Assembly (NCBI GenBank): GCA_050287965.1
Contig: JBNKCX010000018.1
Coordinates: forward strand, 1 to 64,000
Source: CBFDBF01 sp050287965
Lineage (GTDB): Bacteria > Pseudomonadota > Gammaproteobacteria > Chromatiales > Chromatiaceae
DNA: 64,000 bases
Direction: 5' to 3'
The stretch's first letter is position 1. The number at the start of each line of letters is the position of its first letter. The translations under genes and the position numbers were made by a program. The notes below the pieces were generated by a model. The model was not told the DNA's origin. It did no database searches and saw nothing but the letters and a program-made list of their open reading frames with translations. Positions 17,056 through 24,627 of this stretch are shown here, in pieces.

Positions 17056-17259
17056 ATGGCTACAGGTACAGTAAAGTGGTTCAACGACAGCAAAGGCTAC
17101 GGTTTTATTACCCCGTCTGACGGCAATAAAGACGTATTCGTGCATCACTCCAGCATTCAGGGCGAGGGTTTTAAATCTCTGGCCGAGGGGCAACAGGTCA
17201 CCTTCGATATCGAAGACGGCCCGAAAGGTCCGGCCGCGGTCAACGTCGTTCCGCAGTAA
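17056..17259 (+). CDS. Cold-shock protein (CspA family)
   Basis: This is a 67-residue single cold-shock domain, the usual length of CspA-type RNA chaperones. RNP1 is KGYGFI at residues 13-18 and RNP2 is VFVHH at about 28-32. It melts RNA secondary structure to keep transcripts translatable. A long AT-rich leader precedes it and a strong intrinsic terminator follows, so it is transcribed alone. I cannot tell which csp paralogue it corresponds to. Confidence 0.96.
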   Translation: MATGTVKWFNDSKGYGFITPSDGNKDVFVHHSSIQGEGFKSLAEGQQVTFDIEDGPKGPAAVNVVPQ

Positions 17260-17312
17260 ACGATAAGCGGGAGGGGAGACATCCCGCCTCGACCAAGGTA
17301 AAAAATAATAAG

Positions 17313-17339
17313 AACCGCCTCTCATGAGGCGGTTTTTTT
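17313..17339 (+). terminator. Intrinsic terminator of the cold-shock gene
   Basis: The stem AACCGCCTC (17313-17321) pairs with GAGGCGGTT (17326-17334) across a four-base loop and is followed by a run of seven T residues. It lies 54 bases after the stop codon. Confidence 0.92.
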
Positions 17340-17396
17340 ATGCCCGCAGCTGACCGAAAACGAGGCCCAGGGATGAGACAATGTGCTTAGTGCCGG

Positions 17397-18638
17397 CTAA
17401 TCCTCCGGCGGACGCGTAGCCCGAGATGCCCCAGGCAATTTAATCGGGCTGATCTTCATCCTAAAGTGGCGGAGGCGAATACGGAGCCTTCTCTTCCAGT
17501 GGAGATAGGTTTGTTTAAAATCGACGGACTCTCGAGTAGAGTCCGCAGAGGTGTTTCGAACGTATTTACAAACGGCGCCCTTGCAAAGAGAATGGATCTC
17601 ACCGCGAGAGATATGTTCGCGCAAATCCTGCATGACCTCCCCGTTCCATATCTCGTCCAGGGACTGCTCATACATATTCCCCAATGCCGGCCGTGACATA
17701 AAACAGCACGCGGCGACCTCCCCATCGGAAGTGATCATGATCCATCTCCAGGGATAGGTGCAGTCGCATACTGTCAGGTTCGATCCAGTGGCATCATCAG
17801 TATGCCCGTCGTTAAACTCCGGGGAGAAAAACACCCGCTTATTGGGATCCAGATGTACCTTGACACCCAATTCTCGCGCACGCTGGAGCGCCGCACGAAG
17901 ACAACGATCGGACAGTTCAGGATGCTTCCGTAACCCCTGCTCGTGATAGTCAAAAATCCATCCGTCTCGCTCCGCAACCCAATGCTCACCCTCATTTAGG
18001 TGCCAGAAATACACTCCATCCACGCCGAGTCTATGCGCCAATTCGACGAAGGACACCGCCTCTTCGATATTGCAGTACATAAGAGTCATGTTGAGAAGCA
18101 CTTCTGGGGTATTTTGACCGAGCGAATCCCGTGATTTCACCAGCTCCCGGATGTTGTCAATAACCTGCTCAAAGTTGGCACCGCGTATTCGGGAGTAGGT
18201 TTCGGAAGTTGCCGCATCCAGGGAAATATTGATGATGGTCAATCCCGACTCGACAAGCTTATTAATACGGCTTTTATTCAAAAGCACCGCATTTGAGTTA
18301 ACTGATACTTTCTGCCCACTCCCGCGCGGGATCAAATGCAATATCTTCCAGAAAGCCGGCCCTAACATCGGCTCACCAATGCCGTGGAGCTGTATCCTTT
18401 CCGTATTTCTTAGGTAGGGAGTTATAGACTCTATAAGATTCTCATCAAAGTGACGCGGTCTGTCACGACCGAGAGATTGCGGACACATGGCACAGCGAAG
18501 ATTGCATACGACAGTGCATTCAATAGTGAGCAACACTGGTAGTGACTTAACGACGGGCGCTCGTGCTGACACCTCTTCTTCGTTTAAGCGTTTGTTTTCA
18601 AGGTTCGGCAAATCCACTCCTGATAACCTCGGAAGCAT
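17397..18638 (-). CDS. Radical SAM/SPASM-domain protein of unknown substrate
   Basis: The 413-residue enzyme has the radical SAM cluster motif CNLRCAMC (C45, C49, C52) in the N-terminal barrel. A C-terminal SPASM-like region has clustered cysteines: CDCTYPW near 289, AACCFMS near 308, and LCKGAVC near 354. These would hold auxiliary iron-sulfur clusters. Such enzymes mature peptides, modify enzymes or act on small molecules. No substrate peptide, glycosyltransferase or biosynthetic partner lies beside it. The gene is visibly less GC-rich than its neighbours, and it sits alone between a cold-shock gene and tRNA-Phe, suggesting acquisition. Function is unknown. Confidence 0.85.
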   Translation of the reverse strand: MLPRLSGVDLPNLENKRLNEEEVSARAPVVKSLPVLLTIECTVVCNLRCAMCPQSLGRDRPRHFDENLIESITPYLRNTERIQLHGIGEPMLGPAFWKILHLIPRGSGQKVSVNSNAVLLNKSRINKLVESGLTIINISLDAATSETYSRIRGANFEQVIDNIRELVKSRDSLGQNTPEVLLNMTLMYCNIEEAVSFVELAHRLGVDGVYFWHLNEGEHWVAERDGWIFDYHEQGLRKHPELSDRCLRAALQRARELGVKVHLDPNKRVFFSPEFNDGHTDDATGSNLTVCDCTYPWRWIMITSDGEVAACCFMSRPALGNMYEQSLDEIWNGEVMQDLREHISRGEIHSLCKGAVCKYVRNTSADSTRESVDFKQTYLHWKRRLRIRLRHFRMKISPIKLPGASRATRPPED

Positions 18639-18845
18639 AGGAGATCAATTCAACATAAGCAGAACGTTAACAGATTTCCAGTCCCAAAACGCCTATATAT
18701 TTCTCACCAACCACCTCCAGGAGACTGCGTCCTTGCAGTGATATCCGCCAAGCGATGATGCGTGAATTAGATAAGCAGTCGTTCTAATATCAGTGGGGAG
18801 TGATATGGCGGATCGAGGGCACAAATCCGACACTATCCAAAAACA

Positions 18846-18876
18846 AAACGGCCTACGATTAATCGTAAGCCGTTGA
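18846..18876 (-). terminator. Intrinsic terminator of tRNA-Phe
   Basis: AACGGC plus TACGAT pair with ATCGTA plus GCCGTT around a two-base loop with one internal mismatch. On the minus strand the hairpin follows the tRNA within 10 bases and is trailed by a T-rich run (TTTTGTTTTT). Confidence 0.82.
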
Positions 18877-18882
18877 TTCTTA

Positions 18883-18958
18883 TGGTGGCCAGGGACAGAA
18901 TCGAACTGCCGACACGGGGATTTTCAGTCCCCTGCTCTACCGACTGAGCTACCTGGCC
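18883..18958 (-). tRNA. tRNA-Phe (GAA)
   Basis: This 76-base cloverleaf reads on the minus strand from GGCCAGGTAGCTCAG to the encoded CCA end. The acceptor stem GGCCAGG pairs with CCTGGCC. The anticodon loop CTGAAAA gives GAA. The T-loop sequence GTTCGATTC is standard. It is isolated, with its own terminator downstream and yggX upstream on the same strand. Confidence 0.97.
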
Positions 18959-19011
18959 AAAAAGAGAGCCGTATTAAAACGGCCCGGACCGGCCTAGTCA
19001 AGGGAATTTGC

Positions 19012-19284
19012 TTATACCTCGGGAGAAATACTGTCCGGATGGTGGGCTCCGCCCCCGAAGAAGAACTGTTCCATCTCTTTTTCCAGGAACTCCCTTGCCT
19101 TGGGCTCAATAGGGCTCAAGCGGTATTCGTTGATCAACATGGTCTGCTGCTGCAACCACATCTGCCACGCCTCTTTGGAGACGTTATCGAAGATCCGCTG
19201 CCCCAGTTCTCCGGGATAGGGAATCCGATCCAACCCTTCCGCTTCTTTATCCAGTTTTACGCACTGCACTAAGCGACTCACCAT
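19012..19284 (-). CDS. yggX: Probable Fe(2+)-trafficking protein YggX
   Basis: This 90-residue cytosolic protein begins MVSRLVQCVKLDKEAEGL, carries the single conserved cysteine C8, and matches the full YggX length. The family protects iron-sulfur proteins from oxidative damage and is implicated in iron handling. The start overlaps the 3' end of mutY by 38 bases, the usual mutY-yggX operon arrangement, so translation is probably coupled. Pairing with an iron-sulfur glycosylase fits its proposed role. Confidence 0.95.
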   Translation of the reverse strand: MVSRLVQCVKLDKEAEGLDRIPYPGELGQRIFDNVSKEAWQMWLQQQTMLINEYRLSPIEPKAREFLEKEMEQFFFGGGAHHPDSISPEV

Positions 19285-20347
19285 TGTTCTCCTCCTCTCT
19301 TTTCCGCACCCGGGCGAGAATCCGCGCCACCGGCGCCGCCAACCCGCGCGGATCGGGGTCATCCTGGTTATACCAGACCTGATCAGCCCCATCCATTACC
19401 CGCCCCGGCTCCCCGTCCAGATCTATCTCAACGGGCTCGATCTCCATATGGAAGTGGCTCAGGGTATGGCGAAAGACCGGATGCACGGCAACCCGGCCCT
19501 GTCCCACACCTAACCTCTCCCGGCACCACTCCAGGGGCGCCTGGCCCGAGGGGCACTCCGGGAGACTCCAGAGCCCGCCCCAGATACCGGCAGGCGGACG
19601 TTTCTGCAGCAGGATCTCGCCCCGGGGGCCGCGTACCACCAGCAGCCGGATCCGGCGGGTGGGCAGGGGGCGCCGGGGCCGAGGCTGGGGAAAGGCCTCG
19701 GAGTCACCTTCGGCAAAGGCCTGGCAGAAGGTGGCGAGAGGGCAGGCGGCACAACGCGGGGCCTTTCGGGTACAGACCAGCGCGCCCAGATCCATCAGGG
19801 ACTGATTGTACTCACGGCACTTTCCGGCGGGGAGGTGCTGTTCCGCCAATTGCCAGAGCCGCTTCTGTACGGCGGACCGCCCGGGCCAGCCTGGCACGGC
19901 GAAACAGCGGGCCAGCACCCGTTTTACGTTGCCGTCCAGAATCGGATGACACCGCTCCAGGGCGAGAGAGAGGATGGCACCGGCGGTGGAACGGCCGATA
20001 CCCGGAAGGGCCTGAACCGCCTCGAACTCGGTGGGAAACCGGCCGGCGTGTTCATCCCGCACCCTGCGGGCCGCGCGGTGCAGGTTGCGGGCCCGCGCGT
20101 AATAGCCGAGTCCGCTCCAGAGATGCAGCACCGCGTCCTCGGAGGCGTCCGCCAGAGAGCGTACGGTCGGGAAACGCGCCAGGAAACGCTGGTAATAGGG
20201 AATGACCGTGGTCACCTGGGTCTGCTGCAGCATGATCTCGGAGATCCATACCCGATAGGGCGTCGGCGATCGCTGCCAGGGGAGGTCCTTGCGCCCGTTG
20301 CACCGGTACCATTCCAGCATCTTTATGCAAAACGGATCGCTTTTCAC
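19247..20347 (-). CDS. mutY: Adenine DNA glycosylase MutY
   Basis: MutY removes adenine mispaired with 8-oxoguanine. The N-terminal part shows GRKDLPWQ and the catalytic glutamate in ISEIMLQQTQV. The helix-hairpin-helix LPGIGRSTAGAIL is followed by the conserved aspartate in ILDGNVKRVLAR. Iron-sulfur ligands have C-x6-C-x2-C-x5-C spacing in CTRKAPRCAACPLATFC, preceded by CREYNQSLMDLGALV. A C-terminal Nudix-like domain recognises 8-oxoG. The start is uncertain: GTG at 20347 gives about 366 residues, with an N-terminus aligned to E. coli MutY. GTG at 20404 or ATG at 20320 are alternatives. Confidence 0.95.
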   Translation of the reverse strand: MKSDPFCIKMLEWYRCNGRKDLPWQRSPTPYRVWISEIMLQQTQVTTVIPYYQRFLARFPTVRSLADASEDAVLHLWSGLGYYARARNLHRAARRVRDEHAGRFPTEFEAVQALPGIGRSTAGAILSLALERCHPILDGNVKRVLARCFAVPGWPGRSAVQKRLWQLAEQHLPAGKCREYNQSLMDLGALVCTRKAPRCAACPLATFCQAFAEGDSEAFPQPRPRRPLPTRRIRLLVVRGPRGEILLQKRPPAGIWGGLWSLPECPSGQAPLEWCRERLGVGQGRVAVHPVFRHTLSHFHMEIEPVEIDLDGEPGRVMDGADQVWYNQDDPDPRGLAAPVARILARVRKREEENNGESLSAVRKTG

Positions 20348-20598
20348 CGGGTTCGCCTGTCCACGTCTATAAAATCTCTCGCAAAAATACACGGGCGCGG
20401 TCACGCGGTATTCTGCGCCAGGTTCCAGAGAGTGTCACCCGGGAGCGGCCGGACAACAACCCTGCTCTCGTCGGGCGATTCCGTACGGATTGAGAAACGC
20501 GATGGACTTTCTTCCGAAGATGGGAACCTGCGGCGGTAAATCGGCTTCAAATATGACAGAATATCCGCCGAGCTTATGATTTTGGCGAAGCAATCGTT

Positions 20599-21525
20599 TT
20601 GAGACCGACAACCTTCCTTCTCACCCTGCTCGCAGGACTCTTTCCTCTGACCAGCGCCGGGCTCAGCTTCCAGCTTCAACCGGGGCAGGAGGTAGTGGGG
20701 AAACTCATTGCCGTCGAGACCCACTATAAGGACACCTTCTCCGATATCGGCCGCATTTATGATGTCGGATACCGGGAGATGATGGCGGCCAACCCCACCG
20801 TGGATCCCTGGTTACCGAGAGACGGAACCGAGATTGTGGTCCCAACCAGCTTTATTCTTCCGGAGGGTCCGCGCGAGGGTGTGGTGATCAATCTGGCGGA
20901 ACTCAGACTGTACTACTTTCCCAAGGGTGAAGACCGGGTTATCACCTATCCCCTGGGAATAGGTCGTGAGGGCTGGAATACCCCCACCGGCACCGGCCGG
21001 ATTACCAGCAAGAAGGAACACCCGACCTGGACCCCGCCCGACTCCATCCGCGAAGAGGCCAAGGCCGAAGGCAGAGAGCTGCCGGCCATGGTGGGGCCCG
21101 GACCCGACAATCCCCTGGGAGATTACGCCCTCTACCTGAATCTCCCCGGGTACCTGCTGCATGGAACCAACAAACCCTACGGTGTCGGTATGCGGGTCAG
21201 CCACGGCTGCATGCGGCTCTATCCCGAAGATATTGCGGAGCTGTTCCCGCTGGTACCGGTGGGCACCCCGTTCCGCATCATCAACCAACCCTACAAAGTG
21301 GGCTGGCTCGGTGACCGACTCTATATTGAAGTTCACCCCCGGCTCCTGGAACAGCGCCAGGCTGACGGCGTCAATTTCACCCCGCTGATGACGGCCGTGG
21401 TCAACGCCGTGGGCGAACGTGACTTGACGATCGATTGGGCACTGGTCAAAGACATCGCCCTGGAGGAGACCGGGATTCCGATATCCATACTTCACGCTCC
21501 GCAACAGCCGGATATTGAACCCTGA
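20599..21525 (+). CDS. L,D-transpeptidase of the ErfK/YbiS (YkuD) family
   Basis: The 308-residue periplasmic enzyme has a signal peptide (TTFLLTLLAGLFPLTSA) and a LysM-like segment around residues 30-85 (DTFSDIGRIYDVGYREMMAANP). The YkuD catalytic domain follows, with HGTNKPYGVGMRVSHGCMRL near residue 188 and nucleophile cysteine near 205. Such enzymes form meso-Dap cross-links or attach Lpp to peptidoglycan. The Lpp-like lipoprotein gene just downstream on the opposite strand makes the latter attractive. The only plausible start is TTG at 20599. A bidirectional terminator separates it from the lipoprotein gene. Confidence 0.92.
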   Translation: MRPTTFLLTLLAGLFPLTSAGLSFQLQPGQEVVGKLIAVETHYKDTFSDIGRIYDVGYREMMAANPTVDPWLPRDGTEIVVPTSFILPEGPREGVVINLAELRLYYFPKGEDRVITYPLGIGREGWNTPTGTGRITSKKEHPTWTPPDSIREEAKAEGRELPAMVGPGPDNPLGDYALYLNLPGYLLHGTNKPYGVGMRVSHGCMRLYPEDIAELFPLVPVGTPFRIINQPYKVGWLGDRLYIEVHPRLLEQRQADGVNFTPLMTAVVNAVGERDLTIDWALVKDIALEETGIPISILHAPQQPDIEP

Positions 21526-21560
21526 TCGACTTCCTTGGCGTTAATTTCACGCAAAAAAAA

Positions 21561-21588
21561 AACCGGGGCGTTTCGACCCCGGGTTTTT
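21561..21588. terminator. Bidirectional terminator between L,D-transpeptidase and lipoprotein genes
   Basis: CCGGGG (21563-21568) pairs with CCCCGG (21577-21582). Long A and T runs flank the stem, so either convergent transcript ends in a T tract. Confidence 0.85.
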
Positions 21589-21605
21589 AATGAATAAAAG
21601 GCGGC

Positions 21606-21827
21606 CTATTTCGCCATCGCCTTTTCCGCGATACGACCGCAACGCTCGTTGCATTCATCAGCAGATGCCTGCGCTGCATTGGCGGCGTCCATGGCTGCAT
21701 TGGCGGTTTCCTGTGCCTTGGCGATATCCGCCTGCATCTGTTGCAGCTGCTCAGTGGTGGCACAGCCGGTAACCAGTCCGAGACTCAAAGCCACAGCGGA
21801 CAGTTTCAGCAGAGTACTTTTCATCAT
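21606..21827 (-). CDS. Lpp/OprI-type outer-membrane lipoprotein
   Basis: This 73-residue precursor has a lipoprotein signal ending in the lipobox LVTGC (cysteine near residue 22). A helical heptad region rich in alanine follows (ETANAAMDAANAAQASA) and forms an alanine-zipper trimer in this family. The C-terminus is KAMAK, with a terminal lysine as used for peptidoglycan attachment in Lpp. Two extra cysteines occur in DECNERCG. The ATG at 21827 is preceded by AGGAG. High expression is likely given the strong terminator. Its neighbour across the terminator is an L,D-transpeptidase that could cross-link it. Confidence 0.87.
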   Translation of the reverse strand: MMKSTLLKLSAVALSLGLVTGCATTEQLQQMQADIAKAQETANAAMDAANAAQASADECNERCGRIAEKAMAK

Positions 21828-22029
21828 CTTTATCACGCTCCTGTCATCTAATTTGAACAAAGGCGCTGCCCGGCTCAGCCCGACAGTTTCCCCACCTAAA
21901 CACCAGACGAATCCTAGCCCAATTCGTCTCCCCATACCATATCAATTAGGGTACGCAATTCCCACTTTCCACAGGCATTTCGCGGAACTCGACAGGAAAA
22001 TCGTTGTCGTTCCGGCAGCAAACGACCGC

Positions 22030-24207
22030 CTAGAAAGGCAGTTTAAGCTTATCTTTCAGCTTCTTTTTCAATTTATCCTCGGCGCTGTCTTCTTTCGGTG
22101 AGCTGGTCTCAGCCGCTCCGGATTCCCCCGCTGCAGCTTCGCCGGTCGTGGATTCTTCTTTCGGCTTACCCTGTAACGACTCCAGCAGTTTCTCTTTCAA
22201 CTTCTCTTTCTGGCTGTCCATAAGCACCTCGCCCCAATTGACGCTGTACTTCGGCGCACTGTAGCGCCCGGACACATGCACGGGGATGGTAGCACCCTCG
22301 AGAGAACCCAGCTCCTTTCCTCCCTGACCCTTGGAGGTATTTACCAGTACCGTCTTGAGGTTGTAATTGGTCGCCTCGTTCACCAGGTTGACGGTCCCGC
22401 TGCCGTCCACCCGCAGATAAGGGGATTTGGCCATCAGGTCCCTGTTGGTGAGGACGCCGCCGGTGATCACACCGGACCCGGAAAGCTCGGAGAAATCGGT
22501 CTGTTTCGGTTCATCGGACTCGGCCGCCCGTTTCCCGTCGAACAGGGCCTTGAGTTCGCGGATGGTCTGCGCCAGGTTGATGCCTTTCACCGCTCCGTCT
22601 TCAAAGCGGAAATTGAGATTACCTCCGAGGGAACGTTTGACGGCGTTGGCACTGTTACCGCTGGCCTGCAGTTCGGCGTTGAAACGCCCTTTCCCGGTAA
22701 GCCGCTCCTCGCCCGTCATATCTCTGAGTAGCGGCCCGGCCTGGATATCGCTCAGAGCGCTCTTTATCTTCAGCACCGGCGTCTTGCCCTGCACATCGAT
22801 ATCGGTCCGCCCGGTGTAACTGCCCTGGTAGAAGCTGTTTACCTGCTGATCCACCTGCATCCGGCCGCCGCTGGCCTTGATGGTGACCTTGACTCCCTCG
22901 GCCGACAGGCCTTTGACCTTCATTTTCTGGATCTGCAGAACGCCGTTGAGGTTCAATCCGCGCAGAAGCTCTACGGGGAACAGTGGTTCTTCCCCGGCAG
23001 CGGCCGTATCCGCGGGGGAACCCGATCCGGAAGCGCCCTCTTCCACCGGCGACAGATAACGATCGAGGTCGATGTCATCCACGTCGAGGGCAAAGCCGAT
23101 GGCGTCGCCCCTGAGACTGGCCTTACCGGAGATATGGGTGTCGTCCAGCAGCAGGGCCAATTTTTCCGCCTCGGTGGCACTCCCCTTGGCGTTTAACACC
23201 AGATCCGCACCCACGCGGGTGAGGGCCTTCGGATCGGCGGTGTCCGGTACGCCCAATCCCTGGCCGGCCATCCAATCGCGCAGGTTGAACTCGGCCAGTT
23301 TCAGGCCGCCGCTGAATGCCGGCTGGGTATCCAGGTTTCGGCCCTGCAGATCTCCGGAAAGATGCAGTTCACCCGAATCGAGCCGGAGACCATCCAGCCT
23401 GAGAGAACGTCCGTCGAGGGTCATAGTGACGGCGGTCTGCAGTTCAACCCGCAGCTCCCCCTGGGGCAGCGCCTCGCCCTTTGCGTCAACGGTCACCCTC
23501 AGGGGACTGACCTTGAGTGCATTGGCCTTCTCATCGATCTCCACGGTACCGCGCAGATCGAGCTGTGCCGTAAGCTGGGGGTCCGCGCTCTCCAGCACCA
23601 TACCCAGTTCCAGACCGACCGGCTTTCCGGCCACGATGGCGCCGCTCTTTAGATTGATCCGGTCCACCTCATAGTGCTGACCGCTCTGCCGATCATCCCA
23701 GCTCACCCGACCGTTGTTGATATCGATCCCTCCGATGGTGAGTTTCGCGGGCCCTTCTTCCTGCGCGCCCTTCTGCGCCGGCTTCTCCGTCGCCGGTTTT
23801 TCCGCACCAACCAGATCATCCCAGTTCGTCCGACCGTCCCTGGCCTTGGCCAGGTTCAACACCAGCCCGTCGACGCCGATGGTATCCACCTCCACTTCCT
23901 TGCTGAATAAGGGCATCAGCTTGACCCGCACTGCGGCCGATTTCGCGGCGGCAAAGGGCTTTTCTCCGAAGCCGGGGGCGTTACCCAGGGTCACGGCCCC
24001 GATCTCCAGGCCCAACCAGGGAAACACCGAGAGTTTCAGGTCTCCCTCAATCTGCAACGTACGTCCGGTCTCTTTCTGTACCTGGGCAATAATCTCGTCC
24101 TTGAAATCATTGGGATCGACCACTAAAGGCAGAATGATCACCGCCGCGACCAACAACAGTATCACCGTGCCGAACAGCCAACCCAAGATCTTGATGACCT
24201 TTCCCAT
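22030..24207 (-). CDS. AsmA-family protein
   Basis: The 725-residue protein starts with a single membrane anchor (WLFGTVILLLVAAVIILPLVV, within the first 30 residues) and then a large periplasmic beta-rich region. It is typical of AsmA-family bridge proteins linked to lipid transport and outer-membrane assembly. DPNDFKDEIIAQVQKETGRTL near residue 31 and FPWLGLEIGAVTLGNAPGF are AsmA signatures. Conserved C-terminal repeats include GKGRFNAELQASGNS. The extreme C-terminus is a lysine-rich, low-complexity tail. ATG at 24207 has an excellent AGAGGAGG ribosome-binding site, which rules out the longer upstream frame. Confidence 0.9.
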   Translation of the reverse strand: MGKVIKILGWLFGTVILLLVAAVIILPLVVDPNDFKDEIIAQVQKETGRTLQIEGDLKLSVFPWLGLEIGAVTLGNAPGFGEKPFAAAKSAAVRVKLMPLFSKEVEVDTIGVDGLVLNLAKARDGRTNWDDLVGAEKPATEKPAQKGAQEEGPAKLTIGGIDINNGRVSWDDRQSGQHYEVDRINLKSGAIVAGKPVGLELGMVLESADPQLTAQLDLRGTVEIDEKANALKVSPLRVTVDAKGEALPQGELRVELQTAVTMTLDGRSLRLDGLRLDSGELHLSGDLQGRNLDTQPAFSGGLKLAEFNLRDWMAGQGLGVPDTADPKALTRVGADLVLNAKGSATEAEKLALLLDDTHISGKASLRGDAIGFALDVDDIDLDRYLSPVEEGASGSGSPADTAAAGEEPLFPVELLRGLNLNGVLQIQKMKVKGLSAEGVKVTIKASGGRMQVDQQVNSFYQGSYTGRTDIDVQGKTPVLKIKSALSDIQAGPLLRDMTGEERLTGKGRFNAELQASGNSANAVKRSLGGNLNFRFEDGAVKGINLAQTIRELKALFDGKRAAESDEPKQTDFSELSGSGVITGGVLTNRDLMAKSPYLRVDGSGTVNLVNEATNYNLKTVLVNTSKGQGGKELGSLEGATIPVHVSGRYSAPKYSVNWGEVLMDSQKEKLKEKLLESLQGKPKEESTTGEAAAGESGAAETSSPKEDSAEDKLKKKLKDKLKLPF

Positions 24208-24519
24208 TGAATCCTCCTCTTCTGATATCGCTTCCCATCCGTCAGGGTATGCGGACAAGCATGGCTCAACGCCTCCAGGATTCCAACCCCAAACCCCCTT
24301 TGTGTCTCCATGGTTGTGCGGCAGGCACGTCAGAATACGGGATAGGGAGCGGAAATCCGCAAAAATCCGCCGCAAGATACTAAAATTTTCCCCATTCGGG
24401 TCGAAATAATAAGTGGAGATAGACCACGCGCCGGGCGAGGAAATCAGATGAGGCGGTCGTTCATCAGCCCGAGAAACATAGCGGCGCCCGATCTACACTA
24501 AACTAAAGGAGCACATATC
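24208..24519. promoter_or_regulatory. Intergenic leader region upstream of the REC cluster
   Basis: This 312-base gap between divergent asmA and the signalling cluster has no long gene. At 24432-24492 nested complementarity is visible: an outer CGGGCG/CGCCCG pair and an inner GATGA (24448-24452) with TCATC (24462-24466). This suggests a structured leader. I looked for the c-di-GMP riboswitch consensus and do not see it. A weak CACAGAG-family arm (CTTTGTGTCTCCATGG) lies near 24298. Confidence 0.4.
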
Positions 24520-24627
24520 GTGAGGGATCTGCGTGTTAACGGATTTCCTGGGGTTGCGCCGGACCACGGTCCATCCAGGAAGGCGCTGGTCGGCAGCCAA
24601 GGATCAAACGGACCTAAAGCGGCATGA
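24520..24627 (+). CDS. Putative 35-residue leader peptide upstream of REC-HDOD gene
   Basis: A GTG start 8 bases after an AAAGGAG ribosome-binding site opens a 36-codon frame. Its TGA overlaps the ATG of the REC-HDOD gene as ATGA. The encoded peptide starts MRDLRVNGFPGVAPDHGPSR and resembles nothing I know. The REC-HDOD start itself has no Shine-Dalgarno sequence, so translational coupling through this small frame is the simplest reading. Whether the peptide has a function of its own is unknown. Confidence 0.5.
   Translation: MRDLRVNGFPGVAPDHGPSRKALVGSQGSNGPKAA

Noticed and set aside
18805..18876. 24-codon plus-strand frame with a GGGGAG ribosome-binding site next to tRNA-Phe
   Set aside because: Its second half coincides exactly with the palindromic terminator of tRNA-Phe on the other strand. 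The peptide is not supported by any other feature.
18883..18958. tRNA-Phe as an integration site for the neighbouring low-GC radical SAM gene
   Set aside because: No integrase gene and no duplicated tRNA 3' end were seen nearby.
24400..24520. Possible c-di-GMP riboswitch ahead of the REC cluster
   Set aside because: The expected GEMM core and tetraloop-receptor sequences are not visible. Only generic stem-forming segments are seen.
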